From Serratia symbiotica (Periphyllus acericola) (GTDB lineage: Bacteria; Pseudomonadota; Gammaproteobacteria; Enterobacterales; Enterobacteriaceae), in the NCBI RefSeq assembly GCF_964019515.1, contig NZ_OZ026452.1:806001-870000 (forward strand): 64,000 nucleotides of DNA. Direction: 5' to 3'. This document shows positions 1 through 9,905 of this stretch, one piece after another. A model generated the notes under the pieces. It made no database searches, was not told the origin of the DNA, and saw nothing but the letters and a program-made list of their open reading frames with translations. The position numbers were made by a program, and so were the translations under genes. Numbering within the stretch: position 1 is the first letter of the stretch; every line of letters starts with the position of its first letter.

Positions 1-2
1 CC

Positions 3-104
3 AAAATCCTGGGTGACGGACTGTGGAGCCGCCTGTACAATGCGGTGCGCGATGGTGAACAGCGTCAGGACAATGCTGAGTATATGCCGATCCACCATCA
101 TTAA
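3..104 (+). CDS. C-terminal end of an unidentified protein
   Basis: An open frame enters from the left edge and ends at TAA after 33 codons, finishing in IHHH. The visible tail reads [20 protein letters not shown] and onward. I do not recognise the family from this much. It is cut off from the rpiA block by the IS903-like element 50 bases downstream, so it need not be the ancestral neighbour of rpiA. Frame and stop are seen; that it is a functional gene is inferred only from the uninterrupted frame. Confidence 0.5.
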   Translation, partial: KILGDGLWSRLYNAVRDGEQRQDNAEYMPIHHH

Positions 105-154
105 TATTCCAAGTCAAAAAAACTAGCTTACAATGCTTACTATTGCTGTAGTAG

Positions 155-1228
155 GGCGTTGTTGAATAAATCGGATTTGGAATAAAAGAGTACCGTGAAT
201 GGGCATCTTTCAGGCAAGGCGTACACTTTCTGGCATACCGGCGAGCGTCATCTTGTTTAGTGCACAGATCATGGCCAGCGCCTCTGCAACTTGCCCATCA
301 TAATCTCGCAGCGACAGGTGACTACCAAATAGCTGTTTTACTCTGTACCTCGCTGGTGCCGCTATCGAACGTCGGTGGTAGCCTGTGATACTTTTCCACC
401 GTGTGTTGTCTCCGGTAACGCGCTGGTTCACCACTGATTGATTTCGGTCTGCATAGTCTGCCGACCAATAACGGGCTCCGCTGCTGGGCGGTATTAACGC
501 CTTGAGCTTCTTGCCCCTTAACTCATCATCACACACTCGCGTATCCTAAGCCCGATCCGCCGAGGCGACTTTGATTTTACGGTACCTCTGGCGGATGAGA
601 CCTGGGAAGGCTTCGGTATCGGTGACATTGCTCAAGGAAAGGTCAGCACAGATGACCTCATGTGTTTCTGTATCTACGGCCAAATGCAGTTTTCGCCAGA
701 TACGCCGTTTTTCCTGACCGTGTTTTTTTACCTTCCACTCCCCTTAACCCAACACGTTGAGCCCGGTAGAGTCGATAACGAGGTGCGCAATTTCACCCAG
801 CGTTGGGGTTTTAAACGGGACATGGCCAGACTTCGCCCGCTTACTGATGCAGGTGTCGTCCGGGCAGTTCAACGGCACTTTGATCAGTGTGACCATGGAG
901 TCGACGAAGCCCTGGAGGGCGCGAAGTGTCAGGCAGAAAATCCGTTTCAGCATCAATACGCTGGTGATTGCCATTACGCTGGTCATTGCCATATCGGAAT
1001 AATGTTGTCGGCGACCACGCAGAGAAGGTTTTGCCTCGCAGTACCAGGCGTGAAGTGCCGTTTCATCCACGGAGAAAGTGAGTGAACCCCGAGTGATAAG
1101 GGCGTTGTTGTAAGCCTTACAGTTGGTGATGTTGAACTTTTGCTGGGCCACGGAATGTCGCTATTTTGACAGAAGGAGAGTGATCTGATCCGCGTGCCGG
1201 CCAAAAGTTCGATTTATTCAACAACGCC
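155..1228 (-). mobile_element. IS903-like (IS5 family) element, copy 1
   Basis: The element is bounded by inverted ends: GGCGTTGTTGAATAAATCG on the left and its complement on the right. These match the IS903 terminal repeat as I remember it (GGCTTTGTTGAATAAATC). Length is 1074 bp. The transposase reads on the minus strand. The 9 bases on each side (CTGTAGTAG and AGTTAGGCG) do not match, so there is no target duplication, which suggests recombination or deletion at this site after insertion. Confidence 0.93.
210..1151 (-). pseudogene. IS903-like transposase, copy 1, inactivated
   Basis: Reads MAQQKFNITN at the N-terminus and ends GMPESVRLA, a full-length match to the 307-residue IS903 transposase by memory. 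Three defects are visible. A stop replaces Glu in the GEGEW motif near 740. An amber codon replaces Tyr in the ADGAYD motif at about 545. The catalytic Glu of the YHRRSxAET motif is Ala (codon GCA). This copy also carries an 18-bp in-frame tandem duplication near 970-1000, adding six residues absent from the other copies. Confidence 0.9.
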
Positions 1229-1343
1229 AGTTAGGCGGCTAAAAATGCGGCTCAAGGTAAAGAATAATGTTCCTGCCTGACTGAACAACAGCATTTTACC
1301 CTATAATACTCACAGGTTTTTGTAGAAAGGCAGGGGATATATT

Positions 1344-2000
1344 ATGACGCAGGATGAAATGAAAAAAGCAGTGGGTTGGGCCGCGCTGGAATACGTAATG
1401 CCTGGTACCCTTGTTGGGGTCGGCACCGGTTCTACCGCCAGCCACTTTATTGATGCGCTTGGTTCTATCAAGCACCAAATTGAAGGCGCGGTCTCTAGTT
1501 CCCATGCTTCCACCGCCAAGTTGAAAAGCCTCGGCATCCCTGTTTTCAATAGCAATGAAGTGGACTCGTTGGATATCTATGTCGATGGGGCCGATGAAAT
1601 AAACAGATATATGCAGATGATTAAAGGCGGCGGTGCGGCGCTGACGCGCGAAAAGGTGATTGCCGCCATCGCACGTAAATTTATCTGCATCGTCGATGCC
1701 AACAAGCAGGTCGATGTACTGGGCAAATTCCCGCTGCCAGTGGAGGTGATCCCGATGGCCCGATCCTATGTGGAGCGCGAACTGGTGAAGTTGGGCGGCC
1801 TGCCGGAGTATCGTCAGAACGTGGTCACCGATAACGGCAACGTGATCCTGGACGTGCATTATCTGATCATTACCGATGCTGTGGAATTAGAGAATAAAGT
1901 TAACGACATCGCTGGCGTGGTTACCGTAGGTTTGTTCGCCAACCGCTGCGCTGATGTGGCGCTGGTTGGTACGCAGGATGGCGTGAAGGTCATCGTATAA
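1344..2000 (+). CDS. rpiA: Ribose-5-phosphate isomerase A
   Basis: Interconverts ribose-5-phosphate and ribulose-5-phosphate in the cytoplasmic non-oxidative pentose phosphate pathway, supplying PRPP for nucleotides. The 218-residue protein has the family motifs GVGTGSTA (about residues 28-35), DGADE (about 80-84) and [10 protein letters not shown] (about 93-102). It is one residue shorter than E. coli RpiA. The start follows AGGGG at a normal distance, and a TATAAT box lies at 1302-1307. In E. coli rpiA also sits beside serA. The frame is intact and probably functional. Confidence 0.96.
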   Translation: MTQDEMKKAVGWAALEYVMPGTLVGVGTGSTASHFIDALGSIKHQIEGAVSSSHASTAKLKSLGIPVFNSNEVDSLDIYVDGADEINRYMQMIKGGGAALTREKVIAAIARKFICIVDANKQVDVLGKFPLPVEVIPMARSYVERELVKLGGLPEYRQNVVTDNGNVILDVHYLIITDAVELENKVNDIAGVVTVGLFANRCADVALVGTQDGVKVIV

Positions 2001-2024
2001 ATCCCTGCGTTTTCCGGTGTTATG

Positions 2025-2047
2025 CGGCCTGGGAAATCTCCTGGCCG
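2025..2047 (+). terminator. Possible rpiA terminator hairpin
   Basis: CGGCC and GGCCG pair around a short partly paired interior 25 bases after the rpiA stop. Only a weak T-rich tail (TATTATT) follows. The rest of the 303-base rpiA-serA gap is AT-rich and shows no gene. Confidence 0.4.
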
Positions 2048-2303
2048 TATTATTCCTCGATTAAAATACCTTTTATTGAAATCGCTAAATTTATTTATTT
2101 ATATAACTTTTTTGGTGTTGAAACCCTAAAATTGATGCATAAACCTTCCCCTTTGGTACTTTATACCAAAAAACGTCGGCATGGCTGTGCCTTGTGCTGG
2201 TGGCCAGGCAATCGTTTGTATTGCCGCCCGCGTTATTTTTGTTATGTTGGGTAGGGCTGCTTCACCGTAGCGACTTCTGAAGTCTGAACATAGTGTTGGG
2301 TAA

Positions 2304-3400
2304 ATGGCAAAAGTATCATTGGAGAAAAAAAAGATTAAATTCCTGTTAATATAAGGGGTTAATAAAATTTCGCCGTTGCCGAAAAGCTGGTGGCAGTGGG
2401 CTGTTTTTGCATCGGTACTAATCAGGTTGAATTAAAAGCGGCGACTAAATGTGGTATTCCGGTGTTTAACGCGCCATTTTCCAATACCCGATCTGTGGCT
2501 GAGATCGTTCTGGGCGAATTGCTGCTGATGTTACGCGGTATTCCCGCCGCTAACGCCAAGGCGCACCGTGGCTTCTGGCACAAATTAGCCGTGGATGCAT
2601 ATGAAGCGCGCGGCAAGAAGCTGGGCATTATTAGCTACGGCCACATCGGCACCCAATGTGGCATTCTCGCAGAAGACTTGGGTATGAAGGTGTTTTTCTA
2701 CGACATTGAGAACAAGCTGCAGCTGGGTAACGCTCAGCAGGTGCATCACCTGTCTGATCTACTCAATATGAGCGACGTGGTAACGTTGCATGTGCCGGAG
2801 ACCCCGTCTACTAAGAACATGATTGGGGCAGAAGAACTGGCATTAATGAAGCCGGGTGCCATCCTTATCAACGCCTCGCGAGGCACTGTGGTGGATATTC
2901 CCGCGTTGTGCAAGGTGTTGGCTAGCAACCACTTTGCTGATGCGGCGATCGACGTGTTCCCAGAAGAGCCAGCGACCAACAGCCATCTATTCAACTTGCC
3001 GTTGTGTAAGTTCGATAACGTGCTGTTGACGCCGCATATTGGCGGTTCCACTTAGGAAGCGCAGGAGAACATTGGTGATGAAGTTGCTGGCAAATTGGCT
3101 AAATACTCCGACAACGGTTCGACCCTATCGGCGGTCAATTTCCCGGAAGTGTCGTTGCCGGCGCATGGGCCAAACGCCAGCCGTCTACTGCATATTCATC
3201 AGAACCGCCCTGGTGTGCTGACGCAGATTCACTAAATCTTCGCCGAAGAAGGGGCTAACATCGCTGCGCAGTATTTGCAAACCGGCTCGGAAATCAGCTA
3301 TGTGGTGATCGACATCGAAGCGGAAATTGAACGTGCCGATATTGCTCTGCGACGCATGAAGGCTATCGAAGGCACCATCCGCAAACGTTTGCTGTTCTGA
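2304..3400 (+). pseudogene. serA: D-3-phosphoglycerate dehydrogenase, inactivated
   Basis: SerA commits 3-phosphoglycerate to serine synthesis. The reading starts MAKVSLEKKKIKFLL, then jumps to the equivalent of about residue 70 (AEKLVAVGCFCIGTNQ), so about 50 codons are deleted with loss of frame. The NAD-binding core (KKLGIISYGHIGTQ) and the C-terminal ACT domain (to KRLLF) are recognisable. In-frame stops replace Gln at 3053-3055 (TAG) and Lys near 3234 (TAA). Deletion plus two stops make activity very unlikely, implying serine auxotrophy unless another dehydrogenase exists elsewhere. Confidence 0.95.
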
Positions 3401-3446
3401 TAGCGGAAGTGCGTAATGTAAAAGGCTGGGTTTATACGGCCTTTTG

Positions 3447-4055
3447 CTATTCGCTGTGCGGCCACGTCCAACTTCGTGTTGGGGTCAGGATCTCCGGCAG
3501 TGAAATATCCCAGTGTTCAGTCGGTAGTTGTGCCACTTGCTGGCAGTCGTGAGCTAGCCCTATAGGGTAAGGGCCGCCGCACCGCCAGTGGTGCAAAGTA
3601 CGGTCATAAAAGCCGCCGCCCACACCCAGCCTTTGGCCGGTATCATCAAACGCCACCAACGGCGTCAGCATCACATCCAATTCGCCAAGCGGCAGCACGC
3701 CACGCAGTTCTAACTGCGGCTCCAGAATATTGAAGCGGTTGCATACCAGCGGCGTATTTGGGGTATAACGCAGGAATAACAGGTAGCCAGGGCTAAACGG
3801 GTGCAACACTGGCAGATAAATCTGCTTGCCCGATAGCCACAGCCGTTCGATCAGCGCAGTGGTGTCAAGTTCGCCATCGAAAGGCAAAAACACCGCAATG
3901 CTACGTGCAGCTAAAATGCGTGGGTGCACAGTTACGCATTCGGCTATTTTTTTGGCAGAGATGTGCTGTTGCTCGGACGTAATGTCACGTCGTCGTCGAC
4001 GAATTTGTTGGCGAATAGTCTGGCGTTGCTGTAAAAAATGGGACTGAAAGGGCAT
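3447..4055 (-). CDS. ygfA: 5-formyltetrahydrofolate cyclo-ligase
   Basis: Converts 5-formyl-THF to 5,10-methenyl-THF with ATP, salvaging a folate by-product of GlyA. The 202-residue product carries the family signatures FLPFDGELDT, PLVAFD and GQRLGVGGGFYDRTL. I chose the ATG at 4055 (MPFQSHFLQQ) because the longer frame to 4208 runs through the 6S RNA. In E. coli ygfA lies directly after 6S RNA and is cotranscribed with it, and the arrangement is the same here. The frame is intact. Confidence 0.93.
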   Translation of the reverse strand: MPFQSHFLQQRQTIRQQIRRRRRDITSEQQHISAKKIAECVTVHPRILAARSIAVFLPFDGELDTTALIERLWLSGKQIYLPVLHPFSPGYLLFLRYTPNTPLVCNRFNILEPQLELRGVLPLGELDVMLTPLVAFDDTGQRLGVGGGFYDRTLHHWRCGGPYPIGLAHDCQQVAQLPTEHWDISLPEILTPTRSWTWPHSE

Positions 4056-4117
4056 GATGTCGTCAGGTTTGCTCAGTGTGGGTTTCAGCACACATAAACC
4101 GCTGAGGCTGAGGAAGA

Positions 4118-4298
4118 GGGATCTCCAAGATCCCGTCGCAGGTTGTAACCCTTGAACCCATGGTTTAAGGTGAACGTGCCATCGCAATCTTAAGGCTTCC
4201 CGGTGCACAGAGCATGCTCACCGATCGCAGAGTAACACATTCTATTTGTACTAAATATCGGCTCAGGGGATACCCGCTGATAAACATCTCAGAGAATT
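4118..4298 (-). ncRNA. ssrS: 6S RNA
   Basis: 6S RNA binds sigma-70 RNA polymerase as a promoter mimic in stationary phase. Read on the minus strand, the segment starts ATTCTCTGAGATGTTT, passes through CCCCTGAGCCGATATTT, GGTGAGCATGCTC, AAGCCTTAA and GGGTTCAAGGGTTACA, and ends in a complementary closing arm (GATCTTGGAGATCC). These blocks match E. coli 6S RNA in order. It lies between zapA and ygfA as expected. Ends are estimated to within a few bases. Confidence 0.9.
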
Positions 4299-4377
4299 TT
4301 TACCCACTATCGAAAATTTTATATTTCAATAGACTAAGTTATTCAAACTGTGCATCCTGGCGCTCAGAGATACGGCC

Positions 4378-4668
4378 TTATTCAAGCAATGCTCGCTCAA
4401 TTGTCTGTTGCAGCATACGAATGCGTTGCTCCATGTTGGATGCATACTCTTGGATTTTCAACTGCTCTTGAGCAAGTTCGTGACAGACGTTCAATGCTGC
4501 GATAAAAACCAGTTGCTCAGTATTTGTGACTCTAGTGCGAACTTTAAGATCTTGCAACCGTTGGTTAAGAGCATCCGCCGCCATGTTCAACGCATCTTGT
4601 TGTTCTGGCGGACAGTTGATTTTTAACGAACGGCCAAAAATTTGAATATCTACCGGTCGTGGAGACAT
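4378..4668 (-). CDS. zapA: Cell division protein ZapA, C-terminally shortened
   Basis: ZapA binds and bundles FtsZ at midcell. The start at 4668 gives [15 protein letters not shown], with family motifs VNTEQLVF-like [14 protein letters not shown] and a C-terminal coiled coil ([18 protein letters not shown]). The product is 96 residues against about 109 in E. coli. The next codons still encode GRISERQDAQFE before a second stop at 4339-4341, so a single Gln-to-TAA change has removed the last 14 or so residues. The FtsZ-binding head and most of the coiled coil remain, so function may persist. Confidence 0.92.
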   Translation of the reverse strand: MSPRPVDIQIFGRSLKINCPPEQQDALNMAADALNQRLQDLKVRTRVTNTEQLVFIAALNVCHELAQEQLKIQEYASNMEQRIRMLQQTIERALLE

Positions 4669-4986
4669 GCCACCTTCCTGCCTAAATTTCACGCCAGCCC
4701 CAGCTTGCCTTTGTCGGCTTACCAAAACGGACGCCACTAAAATACCTCAGTATCAAGTATACAACCCCTTCCAGTTTATGGTTGTAATCTACCGCGGCGT
4801 AAGTTACCAGCTAAAACAAGGTTTCGAAATGCCTCATGACAGCCATTTTATCCCCGACTGACGCTGCGTGAGACTTGCCACATCAAGATGATAACTTACC
4901 ACCGGGGTGTTGCGCTTATCTGGTATAACAATGGATCTTGGTGGTAGCATAACACGAACCTATCCTGCCAACGATGACGAATGTGC

Positions 4987-5567
4987 ATGTCTACACATAA
5001 CATATTTCCAAATTATTCATCTTTGACCGTGGTCCTCAACCAGCAGGCTGTAGCGCTGACTGCAGCAGAATTGCACGGCCCCTGATCAGTGGCCTGTCGT
5101 GCGGCTGTAGCCGTGACGCTAGCTGGCTGGCGTTAATTCACGATCTGACCAACGACGGTGTGGCTTTCCCGCAATCGCTCAGCCAGCCACTACAGCAACT
5201 GTACGAAATAACGCATAAAATGCTAGAAGATGACGGGTTTATGTTCCATCTGCTGCTGGCGGAAGGTGAAACCGTCAGAGTGTTTGAACGCGCCGATGCA
5301 CTGGCTTGCTGGGTTAACCATTTCCTGCTTGGATTGGGCATAATGCAACCGAAATTGGCGCAGGTGAAAGGCGAAGTCGGCGAGGCCATCGATGATTTGA
5401 GCAATGTTGCTCAATTAGGCTATGACGAAGATGAAGATCAGGAAACGTTGAAACAGTCGCTGGAATAGGTGGTGGAATATGTACGGGTTGCTGCCATTCT
5501 GTGCCATACCGAGTTCACCCATCAGTCGCTGATAGCGCCAGAAAACATCAAACCGATGTTACATTGA
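4987..5567 (+). pseudogene. ygfB: YgfB/YecA-family protein, inactivated
   Basis: The frame starts [13 protein letters not shown] and shifts at about 5080, where two extra C bases follow LHG (GGCCCCTGATC for GGCCTGATC). The remainder matches YgfB closely ([28 protein letters not shown]), then a Glu codon is TAG at 5466-5468. The end IKPMLH and stop at 5567 are in the expected place. In E. coli ygfB heads the ygfB-pepP-ubiH-ubiI operon, as it does here. One frameshift and one stop, so probably non-functional. Confidence 0.9.
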
Positions 5568-5626
5568 ACGTCATATTGCCGTTCTGCAGGCGGTGAACGC
5601 GGAAGGATTGATTTCAGGAGAAGGTT

Positions 5627-6940
5627 ATGACTCAGCAGAAATTCAACACCCGCCGCCAGGCGTTGTTGGCGAAAATGGCTCCGGCCAGCGCGGCAGTTAT
5701 TTTCTCTGCGCCGGAAATGACGCGTAGTGCAGATTCCAACTATCCCTACCGCCAGAACAGTGACTTTTGTTATCTGACCGGTTTTAACGAGCCGGAAGCG
5801 GTGCTGGTTTTGATCAAAAGCGACGAGACTCATAACTATAGCGTGCTGTTTAACAGAGTGCGTGATCTGACATCGGAAATATGGTTTGGCCGCCGCCTGG
5901 GACAAGATGCTGCACCGGCTACATTGGGGGTGGATCGCGCGCTGCCGTTCGATGACATTAACCAACAACTGCACTTACTGCTCAACGGTCTGGATGTGGT
6001 CTACCACGCGCAGGGTGAGTATGATTATGCCGATCGGATCTTGTATGGCGCGTTGGATAAACTGCGCAAGGGAAGCCGCCAAAGCTTTCAGGTGCCGCTG
6101 ACACAAACTGATTGGCGTCCATGGTTGCACGATATGCGGCTGTTCAAATCGTCGGAAGAACTGGCGATAATACGCCGCGCTGGTGAAATTAGTGCGTCAG
6201 CTCATACCCGCGCGATAAAAAAATGCCGTCCTGGTATGTTTGAATACCAACTGGAGGCGGAGATCCACCACGAATTTACCCGCCTCAGTGCCCGTTACCC
6301 GTCTTACAATACCATTGTCGGCAGTGGCGAAAACGGCTGCATCCTGCATTACACCGAGAACGAATGTGTCATGCGTGATGGCGATCTGGTACTGATCGAC
6401 GCTGGCTGCGAATATCAAGGATACGCGGGTGATATTACTCGCACCTTCCCGGTTAATGGCAAGTTCAGCCAGACGCAGCGCGCGGTGTACGACATCGTGC
6501 TAGCTGTGCACTTGCGTGCGTTGCAGTTGTTTAAACCGGGTACCAGCATCCGCGAAGTTAACGACCAAGTGGTGCGCATCATGATTACCAGGCTGGTGGA
6601 GCTAGGGGTGATGAAGGGCGAGGTGGAACGACTGTTTGCCGAGCAGGCACACCGTCAGTTCTACATGCATGGCTTGAGTCACTGGCTGGGCCTTGACGTG
6701 CATGATGTCGGTTCTTACGGCACGTCGAGCCGCGCTCGGGTGCTGGAGCCGGGCATGGTGCTGACCGTGGAGCCGGGGCTGTATATCGCGCCGGACGCGG
6801 ACGTGCCAGCAGAGTATCGCGGCATCGGCATCCGCATTGAGGACGATATTCTAATCACCGCCGATGGTAATGAAAACCTGACCGCTGGCGTGGTGAAAGA
6901 CGCCGCATCCATCGAAGCGTTGATGGCGGCGGCAAGGTAG
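5627..6940 (+). CDS. pepP: Xaa-Pro aminopeptidase (aminopeptidase P)
   Basis: Cytoplasmic Mn-dependent peptidase removing the N-terminal residue before proline. The 437-residue frame is uninterrupted (E. coli 441). The N-terminal domain is followed by a pita-bread catalytic domain with all five metal ligands by alignment: Asp258 and Asp269 (IDAGCEYQGYAGD), His352 region (MHGLSHWLGLDVHD), Glu381 (TVEPGLY) and Glu404 (GIRIEDD). An AGGAGAAGG ribosome site precedes ATG. ubiH starts six bases after its stop, indicating one operon. Confidence 0.96.
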   Translation: MTQQKFNTRRQALLAKMAPASAAVIFSAPEMTRSADSNYPYRQNSDFCYLTGFNEPEAVLVLIKSDETHNYSVLFNRVRDLTSEIWFGRRLGQDAAPATLGVDRALPFDDINQQLHLLLNGLDVVYHAQGEYDYADRILYGALDKLRKGSRQSFQVPLTQTDWRPWLHDMRLFKSSEELAIIRRAGEISASAHTRAIKKCRPGMFEYQLEAEIHHEFTRLSARYPSYNTIVGSGENGCILHYTENECVMRDGDLVLIDAGCEYQGYAGDITRTFPVNGKFSQTQRAVYDIVLAVHLRALQLFKPGTSIREVNDQVVRIMITRLVELGVMKGEVERLFAEQAHRQFYMHGLSHWLGLDVHDVGSYGTSSRARVLEPGMVLTVEPGLYIAPDADVPAEYRGIGIRIEDDILITADGNENLTAGVVKDAASIEALMAAAR

Positions 6941-6945
6941 AGCGA

Positions 6946-8124
6946 ATGAGCGTAATTATTGCTGGCGGTGGTATGGCGGGGACGACCTTGGCGCTGGCTA
7001 TTTCGGTGCTAACCCAGGGCTGCATGGCGGTGGATCTGGTTGAAGCTAAACGCCCGGATGACCGTAGCCACCCAGGCTTTGATGCCCGCACTATCGCGCT
7101 GGCGCAAGGCACCTGTCAGCAGTTGATGCGCATTGGCGTCTGGTCAGCGCTGCGCGACTGCGTCACGGCTATTACCCAGGTTCATGTTAGCGATCGAGGT
7201 CACGCTAGCTTTGTTAATTTGCATGCGCAGGATTTTCAGGTCGCTGCGCTCGGCCAGGTGATCGAACTGCACGATGCCGGTCAGCGGCTGTTTGCGCTGC
7301 TGGCTAGGGCACCTGGCGTGACGCTACACTGCCCGGCGCGGTTGGTTGATGTATTCCGCAGCGCTGAGCAGGTGGAGGTGCTGCTGGACAGCGGCCAGCG
7401 TATCAGTGGGCAACTGCTGGTGGCGGCTGACGGTTCGCGTTCTACGCTGGCACAGGCTTGCAATATGCAGTGGCAGCAGAGCGATTACCCGCAGTTTGCT
7501 ACCATTGCTAATGTCACCACTTCGGAAGATCCACAGGGGCGCGCTTTTGAACGCTTTACCCGCTATGGGCCGCTGGCAATGCTGCCAATGTCGCAAGGCC
7601 GCAGTTCGCTGGTGTGGTGTCATGCGCGGGAACAACACGAGCAGGTTGATGCTTGGGACGATAAGCGCTTTATCAGCGTGCTACAACAAGCTTTCGGCTG
7701 GCGGTTGGGGCGTATCCTAAAATCTGGCAAACGTCATAGCTATCCGCTAAGCCTGCTGACAGCCAACCGGCACGTCAGTCACCGGTTAGCGTTGGTGGGT
7801 AATGCTGCACAGACGTTGCACCCGATCGCCGGGCAGGGGTTTAACCTCGGCCTGCGCGATGTGATGTCACTGGCGGAAACGCTGGCGGAAGCAGCGTATA
7901 ATGGCGAAGATCCCGGTGGCTATGCATGGCTGAACCGTTATCAACAACGGCGGCAACAGGATCAGAAAGCCACAATTGCGGTGACCGATGGTTTGATCCG
8001 TTTGTTCGCTAACTGCTACGGTTCGCTGGTCGTTGGCCGCAATCTGGGTTTGCTGGCGATGGCGCGCTTGCCAGCGATGCGCAATGCCTTCGCCAAGCGC
8101 ACGTTGGGCTGGGTGGAACGTTAG
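6946..8124 (+). CDS. ubiH: 2-octaprenyl-6-methoxyphenol hydroxylase
   Basis: FAD-dependent monooxygenase adding a ring hydroxyl in aerobic ubiquinone synthesis. The 392 residues equal the E. coli length. Visible motifs are the N-terminal dinucleotide fold IIAGGGMAG, the mid-protein AADGSRS, and the second FAD motif ALVGNAAQTLHPIAGQGFNLG. The frame is intact. It sits between pepP and the paralogous ubiI, the standard order. Keeping both hydroxylases suggests aerobic respiration is still used. Confidence 0.95.
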   Translation: MSVIIAGGGMAGTTLALAISVLTQGCMAVDLVEAKRPDDRSHPGFDARTIALAQGTCQQLMRIGVWSALRDCVTAITQVHVSDRGHASFVNLHAQDFQVAALGQVIELHDAGQRLFALLARAPGVTLHCPARLVDVFRSAEQVEVLLDSGQRISGQLLVAADGSRSTLAQACNMQWQQSDYPQFATIANVTTSEDPQGRAFERFTRYGPLAMLPMSQGRSSLVWCHAREQHEQVDAWDDKRFISVLQQAFGWRLGRILKSGKRHSYPLSLLTANRHVSHRLALVGNAAQTLHPIAGQGFNLGLRDVMSLAETLAEAAYNGEDPGGYAWLNRYQQRRQQDQKATIAVTDGLIRLFANCYGSLVVGRNLGLLAMARLPAMRNAFAKRTLGWVER

Positions 8125-8190
8125 ACTGACATCAGCGCGAGCGCGCAGCCCTGTGTGGTGCGCTATTTTACGCTATTTAAGGAAAGTAGC

Positions 8191-9408
8191 ATGCAATCAT
8201 TTGACTTGGTTATTGCCGGTGGTGGTATGGTAGGGCTGGCGCTGGCCTGTGGCCTAAAGGGCAGTGGTCTACGCATTGCGGTGCTGGAAAAGCGGCAGCC
8301 GGATATGACACCGCCGCAGGAATTGCCTGCGTTACGCGTCTCAGCCATCAACGCTGCCAGTGAGTGTTTTCTGCAACATATCGGTGTCTGGCAGGACATC
8401 CTCCAACTGCGCGCCAGCACTTACCACGCGATGGAGGTTTGGGATGGTGATAGCTTCGGCAAAATCACCTTTCGCGGTGATGAGTGTGGCTTCAGCCATC
8501 TCGGCCATATTATCGAAAACTCGGTGATCCAACAGGTATTTTGGAAACGTGCCGAAAGCTTTTCTAATATCACCCTGATCACCCCAGCCGCGCTCAAGCA
8601 GGTGGATCGGGGCGAAAACGACGCTTTTATCATGCTGGAAGACGGCCGTATGTTGAGCGCCCGGTTGGTGATCGCTGCCGATGGTGCCCATTCATGGCTG
8701 CGTCAGCACGCCGACATCCCGCTGACCTTTTGGGATTATCGTCACCATGCGTTAGTAGCCACCATCCGCAGCGAAGTGCCACATCTGGCCACGGCGCGGC
8801 AGATATTCCATGGCGATGGCATTCTGGCATTCCTGCCGTTCAGCGATCCGTATTTGAGTTCGATCGTCTGGTCAGTGACGCCGCTCAATGCAGAACGACT
8901 CAAGCAATTATCACCGGAGCAATTTAATCGCCAATTAGCAATGGCCTTCGACATGCAGATGGGCAATTGCCGCTTGGAGAGTGAGCGCCTGACCTTCCCG
9001 TTGACGGGACGCTATGCGCGCAGTTTCGCCGCGCATCGCTTGGCGCTGGTTGGCGATGCGGCGCACACGGTGCATCCGTTGGCTGGGCAGGGGGTGAATC
9101 TGGGCTTTATGGATGCTGCAGAATTAATCTGCGAACTGCGGCGCTTACAGCACCAAGGGAAGGACATCGGCCAGCATCTGTATCTGCGCCGCTATGAACG
9201 CCGCCGCAAGCACTGTGCGGCGGTGATGTTAGCCAGTATGCAAGGTTTCCATGAGTTGTTCGACGGCAATCATTCGGCAAAAAAGTTGTTGCGTGGCATT
9301 GGCCTACGGCTGGCGGATAGCCTGCCGGGTGTCAAACAGAAACTGGGGCGTCAGGCGATGGGTCTGAATGATTTGCCAGAATGGCTGGCCAAGAACCAAT
9401 TCCAGTAG
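8191..9408 (+). CDS. ubiI: 2-octaprenylphenol hydroxylase
   Basis: Paralogue of UbiH acting on an earlier ring position in ubiquinone synthesis (formerly VisC). I start it at the ATG at 8191 (MQSFDLVIAGGGMVGLALAC), which follows AAGGAAAG, not at an upstream in-frame start. The 405-residue product has the FAD motifs GGGMVG, IAADGAHSWLR and LVGDAAHTVHPLAGQGVNLG, and ends GLNDLPEWLAKNQFQ. The frame is uninterrupted. A dispersed repeat begins just after the stop. Confidence 0.95.
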   Translation: MQSFDLVIAGGGMVGLALACGLKGSGLRIAVLEKRQPDMTPPQELPALRVSAINAASECFLQHIGVWQDILQLRASTYHAMEVWDGDSFGKITFRGDECGFSHLGHIIENSVIQQVFWKRAESFSNITLITPAALKQVDRGENDAFIMLEDGRMLSARLVIAADGAHSWLRQHADIPLTFWDYRHHALVATIRSEVPHLATARQIFHGDGILAFLPFSDPYLSSIVWSVTPLNAERLKQLSPEQFNRQLAMAFDMQMGNCRLESERLTFPLTGRYARSFAAHRLALVGDAAHTVHPLAGQGVNLGFMDAAELICELRRLQHQGKDIGQHLYLRRYERRRKHCAAVMLASMQGFHELFDGNHSAKKLLRGIGLRLADSLPGVKQKLGRQAMGLNDLPEWLAKNQFQ

Positions 9409-9412
9409 GCGT

Positions 9413-9529
9413 AGATTGTTGCAGCCAGTTTGGATAAAGGACAGCTTGGAACAAGCTGAGCGTACAGAGAGTCTGTGAGGATGGTGAGCATTGCCCAGGT
9501 TCAAAATGGGCTAACGGGATAGGTTCTTA
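9413..9529 (+). repeat. Dispersed palindromic-ended repeat, copy R1
   Basis: Shares the ordered blocks TTGTTGCAGCCAGTTTG, GGACAGC, GTACAGAGAGT, GTGAGCATTGCCCAGGT and GGGATAGGTTCTTA with copies at 12447, 33761, 39688 and 44302. It lies directly after ubiI. No coding capacity is seen. Confidence 0.8.
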
Positions 9530-9905
9530 ATTTTTTCTAATCCGCAGGTCGGTTATCAAAAGGCGGAACTCTGCGTGTGGTCACCGGTATATTATATAAC
9601 TCCGTATTTTTTCCTGCTGATTGTTGATTTTGTGCCTTTAAGCGCATTTTTTTAGTGAAAAACTCTACACACTAGCCCAGCATTTTTCTGTACCTGAACA
9701 TTGTCGAGCCTATTCTAACTGATAGTTAATGGGGCCGATCAGTCGTAAGTTCGAGGACAGGTAACGTTTGCGTTATCAGGGTTGGCCGCAATTTTGGGTT
9801 GTACCAGCGCAGCGTTTCTGCTGAGCAGTCAGTGCGCCATGGCAACAGTGGCGTATTGCGTGGCTGCCCCCTATCTTCTAGCGATCAAATGGAAAAAGGG
9901 AAAAG
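9530..9905 (+). other. Former gcv control region, no gene seen
   Basis: This 376-base stretch precedes the gcvT remnant and is AT-rich (for example TTATATAACTCCGTATTTTTTCC). In E. coli this position holds GcvA/Lrp/PurR control sites. I see no convincing ORF, RNA gene or riboswitch. Confidence 0.4.

Noticed and set aside
660..1085. Plus-strand ORFs inside each IS903-like copy (also at 24739, 39129 and 63500)
   Set aside because: They are antisense shadows of the conserved transposase; their conservation follows from the element itself.
146..1237. 9-bp target duplication around IS903-like copy 1 (and copies 2 and 3)
   Set aside because: Flanking 9-mers were compared for each copy and do not match.
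4056..4208. N-terminal extension of YgfA by 51 residues
   Set aside because: This stretch is the 3' part of 6S RNA; family start at 4055 fits better.
9530..9905. Glycine riboswitch upstream of gcvT
   Set aside because: No tandem aptamer-like structure is visible, and enterobacterial gcv operons are not known to use one.
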